This document shows positions 8,867 through 19,300 of a DNA stretch of 64,000 nucleotides, piece by piece. The stretch comes from a bacterium (GTDB lineage: Bacteria; Planctomycetota; Planctomycetia; Pirellulales; Pirellulaceae). Position 1 is the first letter of the stretch, and every line of letters begins with the position of its first letter. Under the pieces are notes generated by a model. That model made no database searches. It was given only the letters and a program-made list of their open reading frames with translations, and had not been told where the DNA came from. Position numbers and translations under genes: made by a program. The stretch lies in assembly GCA_016124445.1 (NCBI GenBank), contig WGNR01000011.1:62001-126000 (forward strand). Reading direction: 5' to 3'.

Positions 8867-10708
8867 CTAGAGGAATCTCGCCAAAGGACCACACTTGGCC
8901 GCCAAGGCATCGACCTTGGCGGTCGTCTCGGGGTCTTCAATCAGCGGCGGGGCATTCCATGGTTTCAGCCGGGCATCGATCACCAGGCTACCTTCGCAGC
9001 CCCAATGCTTCTGTCGTGTAAAGCTGCCGATGCCATGCACGTCGGCGGCTGGGTTGCTGCGTGTGAAAGTGATCCACAACAGGTTATTGAGCGACTCGGC
9101 AGCGAACCGGCTGTCGTCGCAAAGGATGACCAGCGGAAACTTGTTGATCGAATCGGCTGTGGAAAAGGATGCCGTGAATCGTTCGATGGCCGGTTCGGTC
9201 TCGTGATTTGCTGCCGTGTAGTTTGGCCCAGATAAAACTAGTACGCCTGGCATGCCCAACTGCGGTTTATTGAAACCTTCCGGCAATCGCAAATCGCCAG
9301 GCAGCTCTGTTGGTAGTTCTCGAATCGGAGGGCCCACGGCGGCGATGATTGCCTTCGAGCCATGGTTCAGTTCTCCACTGGAATAGTCGAGCGTGTCGAT
9401 CGTTGTCTCAGTGAGAAAATGAATATCACGTCGCCAATCGACCCGGCGCAACATGTGCAGCAGGAACGGCGCGATCTCGTGCAGATCGAGATCGGGGTTG
9501 TCCTGTTCGGCGGAAATGAAGAGATATTTCGCCAGCGACATCTGCCCCTGACCAAGGATCGCTGCGGCTTGCGTCATGAGTTCCTTCGGACGTCGCCGCT
9601 CTTCGTACGGTACGTAACGCTCACTGCCGATCGCCAACAGAAGCGGGTGAACGCCGGCCGCGTCGACCGCATGAACTTCTTTGACGCCAGGCAGTACGGT
9701 GGGAATGACCGGGCCGGTGATCTCGTGAATGAGCTGCCCGAAGGTCGTATCTTCCTGCGGCGGTCGCCCGACCACAGTGAACGGCCAGATCGCTCCGTCG
9801 CGGTGGTAGACCTTGTCGACTCGCATCGTGGGGAACAGGTGCTTCAGGCTGTAATATCCCAAGTGATCGCCAAAAGGTCCTTCTGGCTTTTCCTCGCCGG
9901 TGTGAATGGTACCGCTGATGCAGAAGTCAGCTTCGGCATAGATGGGCAGTTCTGACTTTGAAGTTGCCATCGGAATGCGATGACCGGCCAACGCTCCAGC
10001 GAAACCAAGTTCTGAAAGTCCTTCCGGCAACGGCATGACCGCCGCCAGCGTCATCGAAGGCGTTCCGCCAACGAAAATGTTTACCCGTAGCGGCTCCCCT
10101 TTGGCAATCGCGGCGGCGTGATGTACCCCGATTCCCCGGTGAATCTGATAATGCAGTCCAACTTCCGATTGTGGATCGAAGTCGTTGCCTGCGAGTTGAA
10201 CGCGATACATGCCAAGATTGGAATGTGCCAATCCGCCGATGCGTTGATCTTCGGTATAAACTTGGGGCAGGGTGACATAAGGGCCGCCATCATCCGGCCA
10301 AGAAACCAGCTTAGGTAGTTCTGAGAGTGCGATCTCGTTCTGAAAGATTGGCCCGCCACGAACCTTCCGCGGCAGCATCGAAAGCGCCCCGAAGGGTGCC
10401 CGGGCATAGCGCATCGGTGCGCGGAAAAACTGATTGGGATCGATCTTTAATTCAATCAGACGCCGAACGGTTTCCAGTGTGTCTCGAAAGATAAACCGGG
10501 CACGGTCGATCGAGCCAAACAGATTGCCCAGCATCGGAAACTGGGAGCCTTTTACACTGGTGAATAGTACCGCAGGGCCACCGCTGGCATAAATACGGCG
10601 TTGGATCTCGGCGATTTCCAGGTAGGGATCGACCTGATCTTCCATGACGATCAGATGCCCGTGGCGAAGAAGATCGTCGACACACGCTCGGAGAGTTCGA
10701 TAGCCCAT
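8867..10708 (-). CDS. UbiD family decarboxylase
   Basis: The 613 residues match the UbiD family along most of their length, with an N-terminal domain, the GPFGDHLGYYS motif and an HEITGPVIPT segment. UbiD enzymes use prenylated FMN to remove carboxyl groups from aromatic or alpha,beta-unsaturated acids. In bacteria without ubiquinone such a gene often serves the futalosine route to menaquinone (MqnP/MqnL type), which would suit a planctomycete. No UbiX or mqn gene is in the window, so the pathway is inference. The length is about 100 residues above E. coli UbiD, mostly in the C-terminal third. Confidence 0.85.
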   Translation of the reverse strand: MGYRTLRACVDDLLRHGHLIVMEDQVDPYLEIAEIQRRIYASGGPAVLFTSVKGSQFPMLGNLFGSIDRARFIFRDTLETVRRLIELKIDPNQFFRAPMRYARAPFGALSMLPRKVRGGPIFQNEIALSELPKLVSWPDDGGPYVTLPQVYTEDQRIGGLAHSNLGMYRVQLAGNDFDPQSEVGLHYQIHRGIGVHHAAAIAKGEPLRVNIFVGGTPSMTLAAVMPLPEGLSELGFAGALAGHRIPMATSKSELPIYAEADFCISGTIHTGEEKPEGPFGDHLGYYSLKHLFPTMRVDKVYHRDGAIWPFTVVGRPPQEDTTFGQLIHEITGPVIPTVLPGVKEVHAVDAAGVHPLLLAIGSERYVPYEERRRPKELMTQAAAILGQGQMSLAKYLFISAEQDNPDLDLHEIAPFLLHMLRRVDWRRDIHFLTETTIDTLDYSSGELNHGSKAIIAAVGPPIRELPTELPGDLRLPEGFNKPQLGMPGVLVLSGPNYTAANHETEPAIERFTASFSTADSINKFPLVILCDDSRFAAESLNNLLWITFTRSNPAADVHGIGSFTRQKHWGCEGSLVIDARLKPWNAPPLIEDPETTAKVDALAAKCGPLARFL

Positions 10709-10870
10709 AGTCGAAAAGCGACAGATCCATGAAGCGGACCAGCCCCATCAGGGTGAGTCCGCAGTTTACCAAAGTGCGAAGGGAAGCCATGCACATTACC
10801 GCGAAGCACCCCCCTGGGCAACCGGGAACCGATTAACCGTGGCGGTCCGATTCGCTTTTTGTAGTGCTGA

Positions 10871-11365
10871 CTAACCGTGGTCGTGATCGTGCGCGCCGCC
10901 AGGGCCGTGGGCATGGCCATGGTCGAGTTCTTCCGGAGTCGCATCCCGGACATCGACGACGGTGATCTCGAAGTACAGAGTCTCGTCGGCCAGTTCATGA
11001 TTGCCGTCAACGACGACGACGTCGTCCTTGATTTCGACGACCGTGACGAGAACTTGTTCTTCCTCAGTTTCCAGAACAAACTGCGTACCGAGTTCGACGT
11101 CGGACAATTCACCGAATTGTTCCTTGTCGAGTTCCCAGACCAGGTCATCGTCGAACTTGCCGTAGCCTTCTTCCGGAGGAATGATGACTTCGAACGATTC
11201 GCCAGAGTCGCGATCGTCGAGGGCTTTCTCCATGCCGGCGATGAGATTGCCCACCCCATGCAGATAGGCCAACGGCTCGGCCGCTTCGGCCGCATCAAGG
11301 ACGTTTCCTTCAGCATCTTTCAGTGTGTAGGCAATCGAAACTACGGTATTCTTGGCAACTTTCAT
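10871..11365 (-). CDS. slyD: FKBP-type peptidyl-prolyl isomerase, SlyD-like
   Basis: This 164-residue protein has the SlyD layout: an FKBP half-domain with AYLHGVGNLIAGMEKAL, an inserted IF chaperone domain in the middle, then the rest of the FKBP fold. The C-terminal tail is rich in His and Asp (DHGHAHGPGGAHDHDHG), as in SlyD proteins that bind nickel. The expected role is cytoplasmic prolyl isomerisation and chaperoning, possibly with metal delivery. The gene is divergent from the phosphatase-glyoxalase gene, with 143 bases between the starts. Confidence 0.93.
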   Translation of the reverse strand: MKVAKNTVVSIAYTLKDAEGNVLDAAEAAEPLAYLHGVGNLIAGMEKALDDRDSGESFEVIIPPEEGYGKFDDDLVWELDKEQFGELSDVELGTQFVLETEEEQVLVTVVEIKDDVVVVDGNHELADETLYFEITVVDVRDATPEELDHGHAHGPGGAHDHDHG

Positions 11366-11508
11366 CGAAACTTATCCCAGGCAATGCCGAAATGACCCAA
11401 CGTTTTGACGGGGCAGGATAGCCTCAGCATACTGTGCGAGGGGGCTGGGCTCAATCTCGACTTGCGGGAAAGTCAAAGCTTCTACGGGTTTATGTGGAAA
11501 GGGAAACC

Positions 11509-12282
11509 ATGAGATGTGTGCTTCCGAGCAAGCTTTGGACTGCCAACGCGCGGCAAGTTCGAGATATCCGCTCGGTCCTGTCGGAGGGAATCACCGCGGT
11601 TGTTGACTTGGCGATCGAGGAACCGCCGGTAACCTATCCGCGCGATATCCTCTATGCCCGTTTTCCGCTGGTCGATGGAGGATCGAATCATCCAGAATTG
11701 TTAAAGGCCGTAATTTCGAGCGTCGTTCATCTGCTGAAGGCAGATCGACCGACGGTAGTCGCATGTAGTGGCGGGATGAGCCGTTCTCCTCTGATTGCCG
11801 CCGCGGCGATCGCTCAGTTCAACGGCATTTCGTTTGAAGACGCCATCATGCAAGTCGCTTCAGAGGGGCCAGCCGATTTTGCACCTGCGCTGGTTTCCGA
11901 TCTGTACGCAGCAATTCAGCCGAAAGAGGATGCGAAAACTCGGCCCAATCTCTTGGTTCTTCGTTCTCGAGCCCCCGAAGAAACGGTGAGGTTTTACCAG
12001 ACGCTGGATTTGAGGTTCGTGGAGGAACAGCACGGGAATGGGCCAATTCACTGGGCGGCGGAAGCATCCGGTTTTGTTCTTGAGATCTATCCACCGAAGA
12101 AGGATGGAGCAATCGATACGTCGACCACCGTGGGATTCGATGTAATCCAGTTGGAACCTCTGGTTGCATCGCTGAAAGCTGAAGGTTTCCAGGTTGTTCG
12201 CGGCCCGGAGGTCACGCCCTGGGGAAAGCAATCGATCGTGCGCGATCCTGATGGAAGGACCGTTATTCTGACCCGGCGTTAG
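11509..12282 (+). CDS. Dual-specificity phosphatase domain fused to a glyoxalase (VOC) domain
   Basis: The first 130 residues form a cysteine phosphatase domain with the P-loop CSGGMSRS, giving nucleophile C86 and R92 in the CX5R spacing and a likely general acid at D55. From about residue 145 to the end is a vicinal-oxygen-chelate domain of glyoxalase type (VLRSRAPEETVRFYQTLDL, then VRDPDGRTVIL). The phosphatase half is short and compact like bacterial dual-specificity enzymes. No partner explains the fusion. The ATG at 11509 is used because an upstream GTG adds only unmatched sequence. The 3' end overlaps the convergent esterase gene by 20 bases. Confidence 0.75.
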   Translation: MRCVLPSKLWTANARQVRDIRSVLSEGITAVVDLAIEEPPVTYPRDILYARFPLVDGGSNHPELLKAVISSVVHLLKADRPTVVACSGGMSRSPLIAAAAIAQFNGISFEDAIMQVASEGPADFAPALVSDLYAAIQPKEDAKTRPNLLVLRSRAPEETVRFYQTLDLRFVEEQHGNGPIHWAAEASGFVLEIYPPKKDGAIDTSTTVGFDVIQLEPLVASLKAEGFQVVRGPEVTPWGKQSIVRDPDGRTVILTRR

Positions 12283-12988
12283 CCTTCCTTCGTCGGTCCT
12301 TGAGAAAGCCCCAGATTCTTTCGTTTTGTGAGGTCGCCCAGCGATGCCCCAGGCTGGGCACCTCGACCAGTTGGCACTCGATGCCTGACGTTTGATAGGC
12401 CTCGCTGGCTTCGACAACGCCGTTGCGGGCATTGTCTTCGTTGCCGACGATCTGCAAGATGGGTGGCCGCATACCAGTCAGCTTTAACGGTTGCGGAGGT
12501 GATCCCGAGTGAGCGACGGCCGCTGCAATTTGATCGCTTCGGCAGGCAATCAGCCAATGAACAAATGTGGCCCCCTGAGACATGCCAGCAACGTAGATAC
12601 GGTCTTGATCGATCGATTGACGATCGCTGACGTCCTTCACAATACGATCGAAGAACTCGACGTCACGCATTGCGGGTTTGTCAGGGATTTCTGCCCGCGG
12701 AACTTGCCATAGTTTCTGGTTGGCATCGGGGTAAACGAGAACGAAACGCTGCTCGGCAGCCAACTCATCCAATTGAGAGTATTTGGCCATCGACTCGGCA
12801 GTGTCACCCACTCCGTGCCAGGCAATTATCAAAGGTGCGTTCGCCGGAAGATCTTCTGGCAGGACTATTCGATACGATCGTTGCGATCCGGATACGTCTA
12901 AGTTGCGGGTCATCGTTTGGAACTTGGGCGGCGGCTGGCACCCGGTCACTACTAGAAGACTAACTAATACGATGGCTTTGTTCTTCAT
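12263..12988 (-). CDS. Esterase/polyhydroxybutyrate depolymerase-like lipoprotein
   Basis: The 241-residue product begins with a lipoprotein signal ending in VTGC, so it should be anchored at a membrane by a lipid on that Cys. The body is an alpha/beta hydrolase of the CE1/LpqC type: IIAWHGVGDT (oxyanion region), the nucleophile elbow AGMSQGATF, an acid in the IVGNEDNARNG region and a late His in LGHRW. The likely reaction is ester hydrolysis of feruloyl, acetyl or polyester substrates. The inner ATG at 12988 is chosen because it puts the lipobox at the expected distance. Confidence 0.82.
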   Translation of the reverse strand: MKNKAIVLVSLLVVTGCQPPPKFQTMTRNLDVSGSQRSYRIVLPEDLPANAPLIIAWHGVGDTAESMAKYSQLDELAAEQRFVLVYPDANQKLWQVPRAEIPDKPAMRDVEFFDRIVKDVSDRQSIDQDRIYVAGMSQGATFVHWLIACRSDQIAAAVAHSGSPPQPLKLTGMRPPILQIVGNEDNARNGVVEASEAYQTSGIECQLVEVPSLGHRWATSQNERIWGFLKDRRRKANAGSE

Positions 12989-13438
12989 GAAGCCTTTTCC
13001 CTGATCGCTTGAACGCCCGATGGTTGCCACTCTTTAGTTTAGATTTGAACGAGTCGTCCCAAAGTCGGTTGGAGATACGTGTTTGAAGTCTATCGCAATT
13101 TCTGTTTGTGATAAGTTGTGGAATAACTCTTTAGTAATTGGCGGCATCGTTCAGGATTCCATTTCCTTCAGGATGAGTCATTAATTACCGGAATGCAACG
13201 TTTGGGGGGAGCTGATGACTTGAACGAAATGCCGGGTTTTACCGGCTCGGTAAAGAGTTTTGTTCCCTCTTAACATTACGGTCAGGCTGTGTCGGTTATT
13301 TGGGTGATGGGTGCCGGGTGCTAGTAAACATTCGGGAATTGGTATGGGTTCACTTTTCCGGCGGCGCTGACCTTTTCGATAACATAACTGCTCACGAGGA
13401 GCACGGACGTTGCCAATTAAAACACGGAGGAGATTCAT
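12989..13438. promoter_or_regulatory. 450-base gene-free region with a palindrome, upstream of the coiled-coil gene
   Basis: No convincing coding frame is present. At 13238-13254 is a perfect 7-bp palindrome with a 3-base centre (TTTACCG gct CGGTAAA), the size of a repressor operator. A strong ribosome binding site (GGAGGAG) lies just before the ATG at 13439. The region probably holds promoters for both divergent genes, but I could not place -35 and -10 boxes with confidence. Confidence 0.4.
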
Positions 13439-14728
13439 ATGCCTATCAGCGATCATTATTCCGACGATACCGATTTCGGTTGGGCTTCGCACAACCCCGG
13501 TATCCTGGCCGGATTCTGTCTAATACTAGGGCTTGTCCTTGGGGCGGCGATTACCCAGTACTGGCTGCAACAAGATCTGATCAAACAGCTTGCCGCCGTT
13601 CAACGCGATGTCAAAGCAACGCATCATCCCCTGGATCAACTGACGGCCTTCAGCGATTCGACACAGCGGGCCAATTCGTTGTTGGGACGATTGGAAGAGC
13701 AGAGCAGCATGCTCTACAAGGCCAGCCAAACGGTCCAGCGCTCCGATCGCCTGCACGACGAGATCGCTCGGCTGTCTGCCAAGTTGGTTGCTGCCCAAGA
13801 GTCGGCCACCAAGCTGCAATCGCTGGAATCGGAACTGGAAGCCACCAACCTGAAGTTGGTTTCGGCCCAACAGCGTGTCGATGAATTGGAAATGCTGGCT
13901 GCTCGCCTAAGCCGTAGCGACGTCCAGATCGACATGGCCCGCGAATCGTTGACTGAGATCGAATCGATCCAGCAGCAGTTGATCAACCAGCAATGCCTGA
14001 TGCCGGAACTGCTGGCGACGGTTGATTTCCACTGGAAGCTGGAGAACAGCATCTGCAAGATGGCTGCCCAATCGGACGCAACCAGCCGGGCAATCGACTC
14101 GTTGGCTAAGAATCAGGATCGCGTCCAGGAACTGGCCATCGGCACCGAAGAAGCCAATGTCGTCCTGGGTAACGTTGAAGCACTGCTGGAAAATCAGCAA
14201 TCGATCGATCTGCAAGTGCAGAAGCTGGCCGATACGCTCGACTCGGCAACGGAGCTTTCCTACAAGGCAATTCGCCTGAACACGCGAATCAAGGACATCA
14301 GCACGCACACCACGGCAGCTTCCAAGAACATGGACGAAATGGCCTGGCTGGTTGACTACTTGAATTCGCAGGAAGACAAGCTCGCTCAGGCCGAATCGAA
14401 TCTGCACAAGATCGACAACATCGAAAAGCAGGTTACCCGCTTGGATCAATGCGTGCCGGACCTGGTTGAAAACGTCGACTTGGTGAAGGGGCTGAACAAG
14501 ACGTTGGTTTCGGTCTTGGATAGCTCGGCTGGTCTGCGATCGGAATTGGCTGAGATCGTCCTGATGCAGCCGGCGGTTCAACAGTTGGCTTCGCAGTTCC
14601 GCTCGATGACCACCCCAACGGATTCCGGTACCAAAGTGGTCAGTGCTCGTGAGCGAGCCAAGGCGATGATTGACGAAGTCACGCCGGAACTGAAGGTCCC
14701 GATGTACATCAGCCGAGTTCCTAAATAA
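13439..14728 (+). CDS. Membrane-anchored long coiled-coil protein
   Basis: The 429-residue protein has one membrane helix near the N-terminus (about residues 21-38, ILAGFCLILGLVLGAAI). Almost all of the rest is heptad-like helix rich in Leu, Gln, Asp and Glu, typical of a long extended coiled coil. No catalytic motif is visible. A structural or scaffolding role at the cell envelope is plausible but only inferred. The start is supported by a strong GGAGGAG site 6-12 bases upstream. It is followed by a structured convergent intergenic region. Confidence 0.8.
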   Translation: MPISDHYSDDTDFGWASHNPGILAGFCLILGLVLGAAITQYWLQQDLIKQLAAVQRDVKATHHPLDQLTAFSDSTQRANSLLGRLEEQSSMLYKASQTVQRSDRLHDEIARLSAKLVAAQESATKLQSLESELEATNLKLVSAQQRVDELEMLAARLSRSDVQIDMARESLTEIESIQQQLINQQCLMPELLATVDFHWKLENSICKMAAQSDATSRAIDSLAKNQDRVQELAIGTEEANVVLGNVEALLENQQSIDLQVQKLADTLDSATELSYKAIRLNTRIKDISTHTTAASKNMDEMAWLVDYLNSQEDKLAQAESNLHKIDNIEKQVTRLDQCVPDLVENVDLVKGLNKTLVSVLDSSAGLRSELAEIVLMQPAVQQLASQFRSMTTPTDSGTKVVSARERAKAMIDEVTPELKVPMYISRVPK

Positions 14729-14758
14729 CTCGGCGATGAAATCGCCCCCTGAATGCCC

Positions 14759-14870
14759 AAGCCGCCGACGAACCGTGGCTTAAAGACTGGAATTCGCTTG
14801 CCACCGTGGCAAACCGTGGCTCTCCTCTTCTCGGCGAGCGAATTCAAACAGGAACTATCGTCGGCGGCTT
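14759..14870. repeat. Nested inverted-repeat element between convergent genes
   Basis: A perfect 13-bp inverted repeat (AAGCCGCCGACGA at 14759-14771 and its complement at 14858-14870) encloses a second 9-bp inverted repeat (GAATTCGCT near 14790 and AGCGAATTC near 14837) and three copies of CCGTGGC. The whole 112 bases could fold as one long stem or be a small REP- or MITE-like element. It may simply stop transcription of both flanking genes. Confidence 0.6.
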
Positions 14871-14902
14871 TGACCGGAGAAAAACATTCTCTCGGTCAAA
14901 GG

Positions 14903-16366
14903 CTAAATCAGAATCTCTTTGACCGGGCTTCTCTCTTCAACCCCGGTCAGACGGACGTCGAGTCCCTGGAACGGAACCGACAGCTTGCGATGGTTGATTC
15001 CCAGGCAGTGCAGGATTGTCGCATTCATATCGGCGATATGCACCGGATCTTTGACGATGTTGTAGCTGAAATCGTCTGTCTCGCCATGAACAATGCCAGG
15101 TTTGATGCCACCCCCTGCCATCCAGATGGTGAAGCAGCGGGGATGGTGATCGCGGCCGTAATTCTCGTGTGAAAGCCCCCCTTGGCTGTAAATGGTGCGG
15201 CCAAATTCGCCACCCCAGACCACCAGCGTGTCATCCAGCATGCCGCGCATCTTCAGGTCTTGAATCAAGGCCCAGGCCGGTTGATCGATATCCTTGGTCT
15301 GGGCCGGCAGGTCCCGGGCCACGTTGCCATGTTGATCCCAGCCGCGATGGAAGATCTGTACGAAGCGGACGTCACGTTCGACCATTCGTCGGGCTAGAAG
15401 GCAGCTGGCGGCAAACGTACCAGGCTTGGTGGCATCAGGTCCGTACATGTCAAGGGTCGCTTGCGTTTCCTGGCCCAGGTTGACCAGGTCAGGGACCGAA
15501 GACTGCATGCGGAATGCCATTTCGTACTGCGAAATCCGCGACTGCGTTTCGGGATCGCCAGAGAGTCGATACGTTTCCTGGTTAATCTTGGCAACGCTAT
15601 CGAGCATCCGGCGGCGGAGCGAACCATCGATTCCGTCAGGATTCGAAAGAAATAAAATGGGATCACCCGATTTGCGTAGTGTGACCGCGGAATGCTTTGA
15701 AGGTAGGAAGCCGGCGCCCCACAAGCGGTTGTAAAGGGCCTGGGCCTGTTGCCGGCCGCTCCAGTTGGGTGTCATCACAACGAAGGTCGGCAAGTTGGCA
15801 TTCATCGAGCCGAGGCCATAGCTGAGCCAAGAGCCTAGGCTGGGCCGGCCAGGCAACTGATTGCCGGTGCAGATGTAGGTAATCGCCGGGTCGTGATTGA
15901 TTGCTTCGGTATGCAGCGATTTGATGATGGCGATATCGTCAACCATCTTCGCCGTGTGGGGCAGCAATTCGCTGATCATCGTTCCGTTTTCGCCATGTGG
16001 CGTGAACTTGAACTTCGATGGAGCGATCGGGAACCGTTTTTGCCCAGAGGTCATCGTCGTCAGACGCTGCCCCTTACGAACCGAGTCAGGCAGGTCTTTG
16101 TCGTACCACTCGTTCATCTGCGGCTTGTAATCGAACAAATCCATCTGGCATGGTGCACCCGCCATGAACAGATAGATGGCCCGCTTCGCCTTAGGTGCGA
16201 AGTGCGGCAGGGTGGGTAGACCACCGATTCCGGAACTTGGCAGTGCAGCCGCCTCGGCCGGCATCGGAGTCATTGAGGCCAGCGCCGCGGCACCAAGTCC
16301 CAAGGCTCCCTTCTGAAAGAAGTGCCGGCGGGTAATCGCTTGAATATGTTCGTTGCGAGGATCCAT
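14903..16366 (-). CDS. DUF1501 family protein (planctomycete sulfatase-like, Tat-exported)
   Basis: The 487-residue protein opens with a twin-arginine signal ([20 protein letters not shown]) and continues with typical DUF1501 features: [35 protein letters not shown], the middle [23 protein letters not shown], and [14 protein letters not shown]. The fold is related to alkaline phosphatase/sulfatase enzymes, but the reaction is not established. Members are almost always encoded beside a DUF1549/DUF1553 cytochrome, as here, with 33 bases between them. The pair is a hallmark of Planctomycetes and is thought to act outside the cytoplasmic membrane. Confidence 0.93.
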   Translation of the reverse strand: MDPRNEHIQAITRRHFFQKGALGLGAAALASMTPMPAEAAALPSSGIGGLPTLPHFAPKAKRAIYLFMAGAPCQMDLFDYKPQMNEWYDKDLPDSVRKGQRLTTMTSGQKRFPIAPSKFKFTPHGENGTMISELLPHTAKMVDDIAIIKSLHTEAINHDPAITYICTGNQLPGRPSLGSWLSYGLGSMNANLPTFVVMTPNWSGRQQAQALYNRLWGAGFLPSKHSAVTLRKSGDPILFLSNPDGIDGSLRRRMLDSVAKINQETYRLSGDPETQSRISQYEMAFRMQSSVPDLVNLGQETQATLDMYGPDATKPGTFAASCLLARRMVERDVRFVQIFHRGWDQHGNVARDLPAQTKDIDQPAWALIQDLKMRGMLDDTLVVWGGEFGRTIYSQGGLSHENYGRDHHPRCFTIWMAGGGIKPGIVHGETDDFSYNIVKDPVHIADMNATILHCLGINHRKLSVPFQGLDVRLTGVEERSPVKEILI

Positions 16367-16399
16367 GATTTGGTCCTTTAGCGGCTCAAAAGCAGCCGA

Positions 16400-19300
16400 C
16401 TATCGTTGAGTGACAACTTCGTCGAGATTCAAAATGGTGTTACATACGATCGCCCAGGCCGCAAGCTCCGCAGGCGTTTCGTCTTTGCCGATCAGCTTGC
16501 CAGCGTCTTCAGGATGCTGCTGGAAGTAGCTGAGGCTGTCGTAATAGAGCGATTCCAATTCTTTTCGCTGCACCTCGTTCTTCGGGTTTAGAACGGCCAG
16601 GGCAGTGAGGAAGTCGATCTTCGAGAGCGGGTCGGCACCTCCCTCGTCCATGGCTCGTTTGGCCATCGATACGGCGGCTTCGACATATTGAGGGTCGTTC
16701 AGCAGCAGCAGGGCCTGCAGTGGCGTATTGGTCCTTTCGCGGCGCACCGTGCACGATTCGCGATCGGGGGCATCGAAGGTGCTCATCTGGGGTGCCAGGG
16801 CGGTTCGCTTGATGAACGTGTAGAGCGTTCGGCGATGGATCTTTTCGTGTCCTTGGTCAGGCTTGAACTGCACGGTGTTGCTGCCAGAGTAACCAACCGC
16901 CTTCCACAATCCATCTGGCTGGGGAGGCTTGACCGATGGGCCGCCAATCTCGTCGACCAGCAAACCACCGACCGCTAAAGCCTGATCACGGAGCATTTCG
17001 GCATCGAGCCGGAATCGGGGTCCTCGGGCAAGCAGTCGGTTTTCTGGATCGCGTTTGGCAAGCTCAGGCGAAAGGTCGGACGACTGGCGATAGGCGGCAG
17101 TCATGACGAGCCGCTTCATCAACGCCTTCATGTCCCAACCACTTTCGCGGAATTCAACCGCCAGGTTATCCAGCAACTGCGGATGGGTAGGAACGCTTCC
17201 CTGGGCTCCGAAGTCTTCGGAGGTCTTCACTAGCCCAACGCCGAATGCCTGTTGCCAGAAACGATTGACCGCCACGCGAGCCGTCAGTGGATGGTTGGGA
17301 TCCAGTAGCCACATAGCAAGACCTAAACGATCTTTGGGCATTTCTTCGGTCATCGGCGGCAGGAAACTGGGGACTTGGCGAGTCACTTCTTCGCCCGGAT
17401 GGTCGTATTCGCCCCGTTCCAGAATGTTAGCCGTCACCGGCTTGGCGGCTTCTTTGTATACCAACGTGGTGGGCGAATCCTTCTTCACACTTTCTCGCTT
17501 GTCGGTCATCGACTTCAAGTCAGCGCGAAGCTTTTTCATTGTTTCCTGCGATTCGGTATAGACGAATTCGAGGAAGTAATCTCGAAGCATCTGGGCGTCC
17601 TGTTCATTCCGCTTGTCGGCCGGCTTCTTCAAGATTCCGGCGACCTGCTTGTTTTCCGGAATGATCAATTCAGGATGCTTGGCGACGAAATCGGACCACG
17701 CAGTCAGCGATTTGAATTGAGGCTGCACGCCATGCTTGGTCACGATGCCTGCTTTGTCCCAGTAAACGGTTCCGTCGAATTGCGTGAAGGCCCAGCCGTT
17801 GATTTTGGCTCCTTCCTTCAACTTGACCTTCTCAACAGGAACTTCCAGGCGAACCCATTTACCAGTTTCAGGCAGGTCGCCCAGACGATGTTTCGACTGG
17901 TTATTCGTGCCGTATGGAATCAAGTCTTGGCCCCAGTAGGCTCGTTGTTCCCAGTCACCGTCGTTCCACTGGAACATGATTTCTTTGGGGGGATTCTTCG
18001 GGTCGAGATAGACGTAACCGAATAGCACATCTCCTTTGAATACCGAGAGGGGCTGATCCGAGCCGGTGAAAAAGACCTGATCGTTTCCAGTGACGGTTCG
18101 CTTGGACGACTTCTCGCCGCTGAAGACCGGCTCGGGCTTGCCGACCCAGTTGTAATCGCCACTGGGGCTCGCTTTGCTGGGCAGCGAATCTTCGATCCAG
18201 ACCACTTCTTCGGCCTTGATTTCAGGATGATCCACTTCGGGGCCGGGATCCTGGTATTCGATTTTGGCGAGCGTGGTTTTGATCTCTTCCTGCTTCTGCC
18301 GGATCTTTCCATCCAGTTCGGCCATCTCGTCGATTGCCTGCTTCGAGTAGACAAACGGTGGATGGTTCTTGGAGTTCCCGTCCATCGCCCCGCCATCGAT
18401 GCTATTGAAGAACGCATACATCGAGTAGAAGTCTTTTTGCTTCAGTGGGTCGTACTTGTGATCGTGACAGCGGGTGCATTCCATGGTCAGCCCCATGAAG
18501 ATGGTGCCGGTGGTCACGACGCGATCGTTGACGTTACGCATCTTGACCTCCGCCGCAATCGAGCCGCCTTCGTTGGTGGTGACGTTGCAGCGGTTGAAGC
18601 CCGACGCGACCTGTTGATCCCAAGAAGCATTTGGCAAAAGATCGCCGGCCAACTGTTCGGTCGTGAACACATCGTACGGCTTGTTGTCGTTGAACGCTTT
18701 AATGACCCAGTCGCGATACATCCACATCTCGCGGTAGTTGTCCAGGTGCAGCCCATGCGTGTCGCCATACCGGGCCGCGTCGAGCCAATACCGAGCCATA
18801 TGTTCGCCATAGTGAGGCGAAGCGAGCAGACGGTCGACAACCTTTTCGTAGGCATTTGCCGAATCATCCTTCAGGAAGTTCTCGACCTCTTCCGGTGTTG
18901 GCGGCAGCCCGGTCAATGTGAACGTGACGCGGCGAATCAGCGTACGTTTGTTCGCCTCGGTTTTGGGCTGAAGGCCTTCCTGCTTCAGACGAGCGCCGAG
19001 GAAGTGATCGATTTCGGTCTTATCCCAGCCAGGAAAATCGACAGAGGGGGCCTCTTTCTTTTCGGGCACGACGAAGGACCAGTGCGTTTGGAAGTTGGCT
19101 CCTTGCTCGATCCATTTGCGGAACAGCTCAATTTCTTCCGCGCTGAGCTTCTTATTTGAGTCAGGCGGCGGCATGCGGACGTCTTCGTCGGTCGAGATCA
19201 GGCGAGCAATCAGTTCGCTTTCGTCTGGCTTGCCGGGCACGATCGGAGTTTCTCCCGAATCGGCTTTCGCCAGCGCACTTTCAGCCAGGTCGAAACGCAC

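Noticed and set aside
8073..8894. Minus-strand open frame inside the FG-GAP gene
   Set aside because: Created by the repeated Asp/Gly codons of the plus-strand gene.
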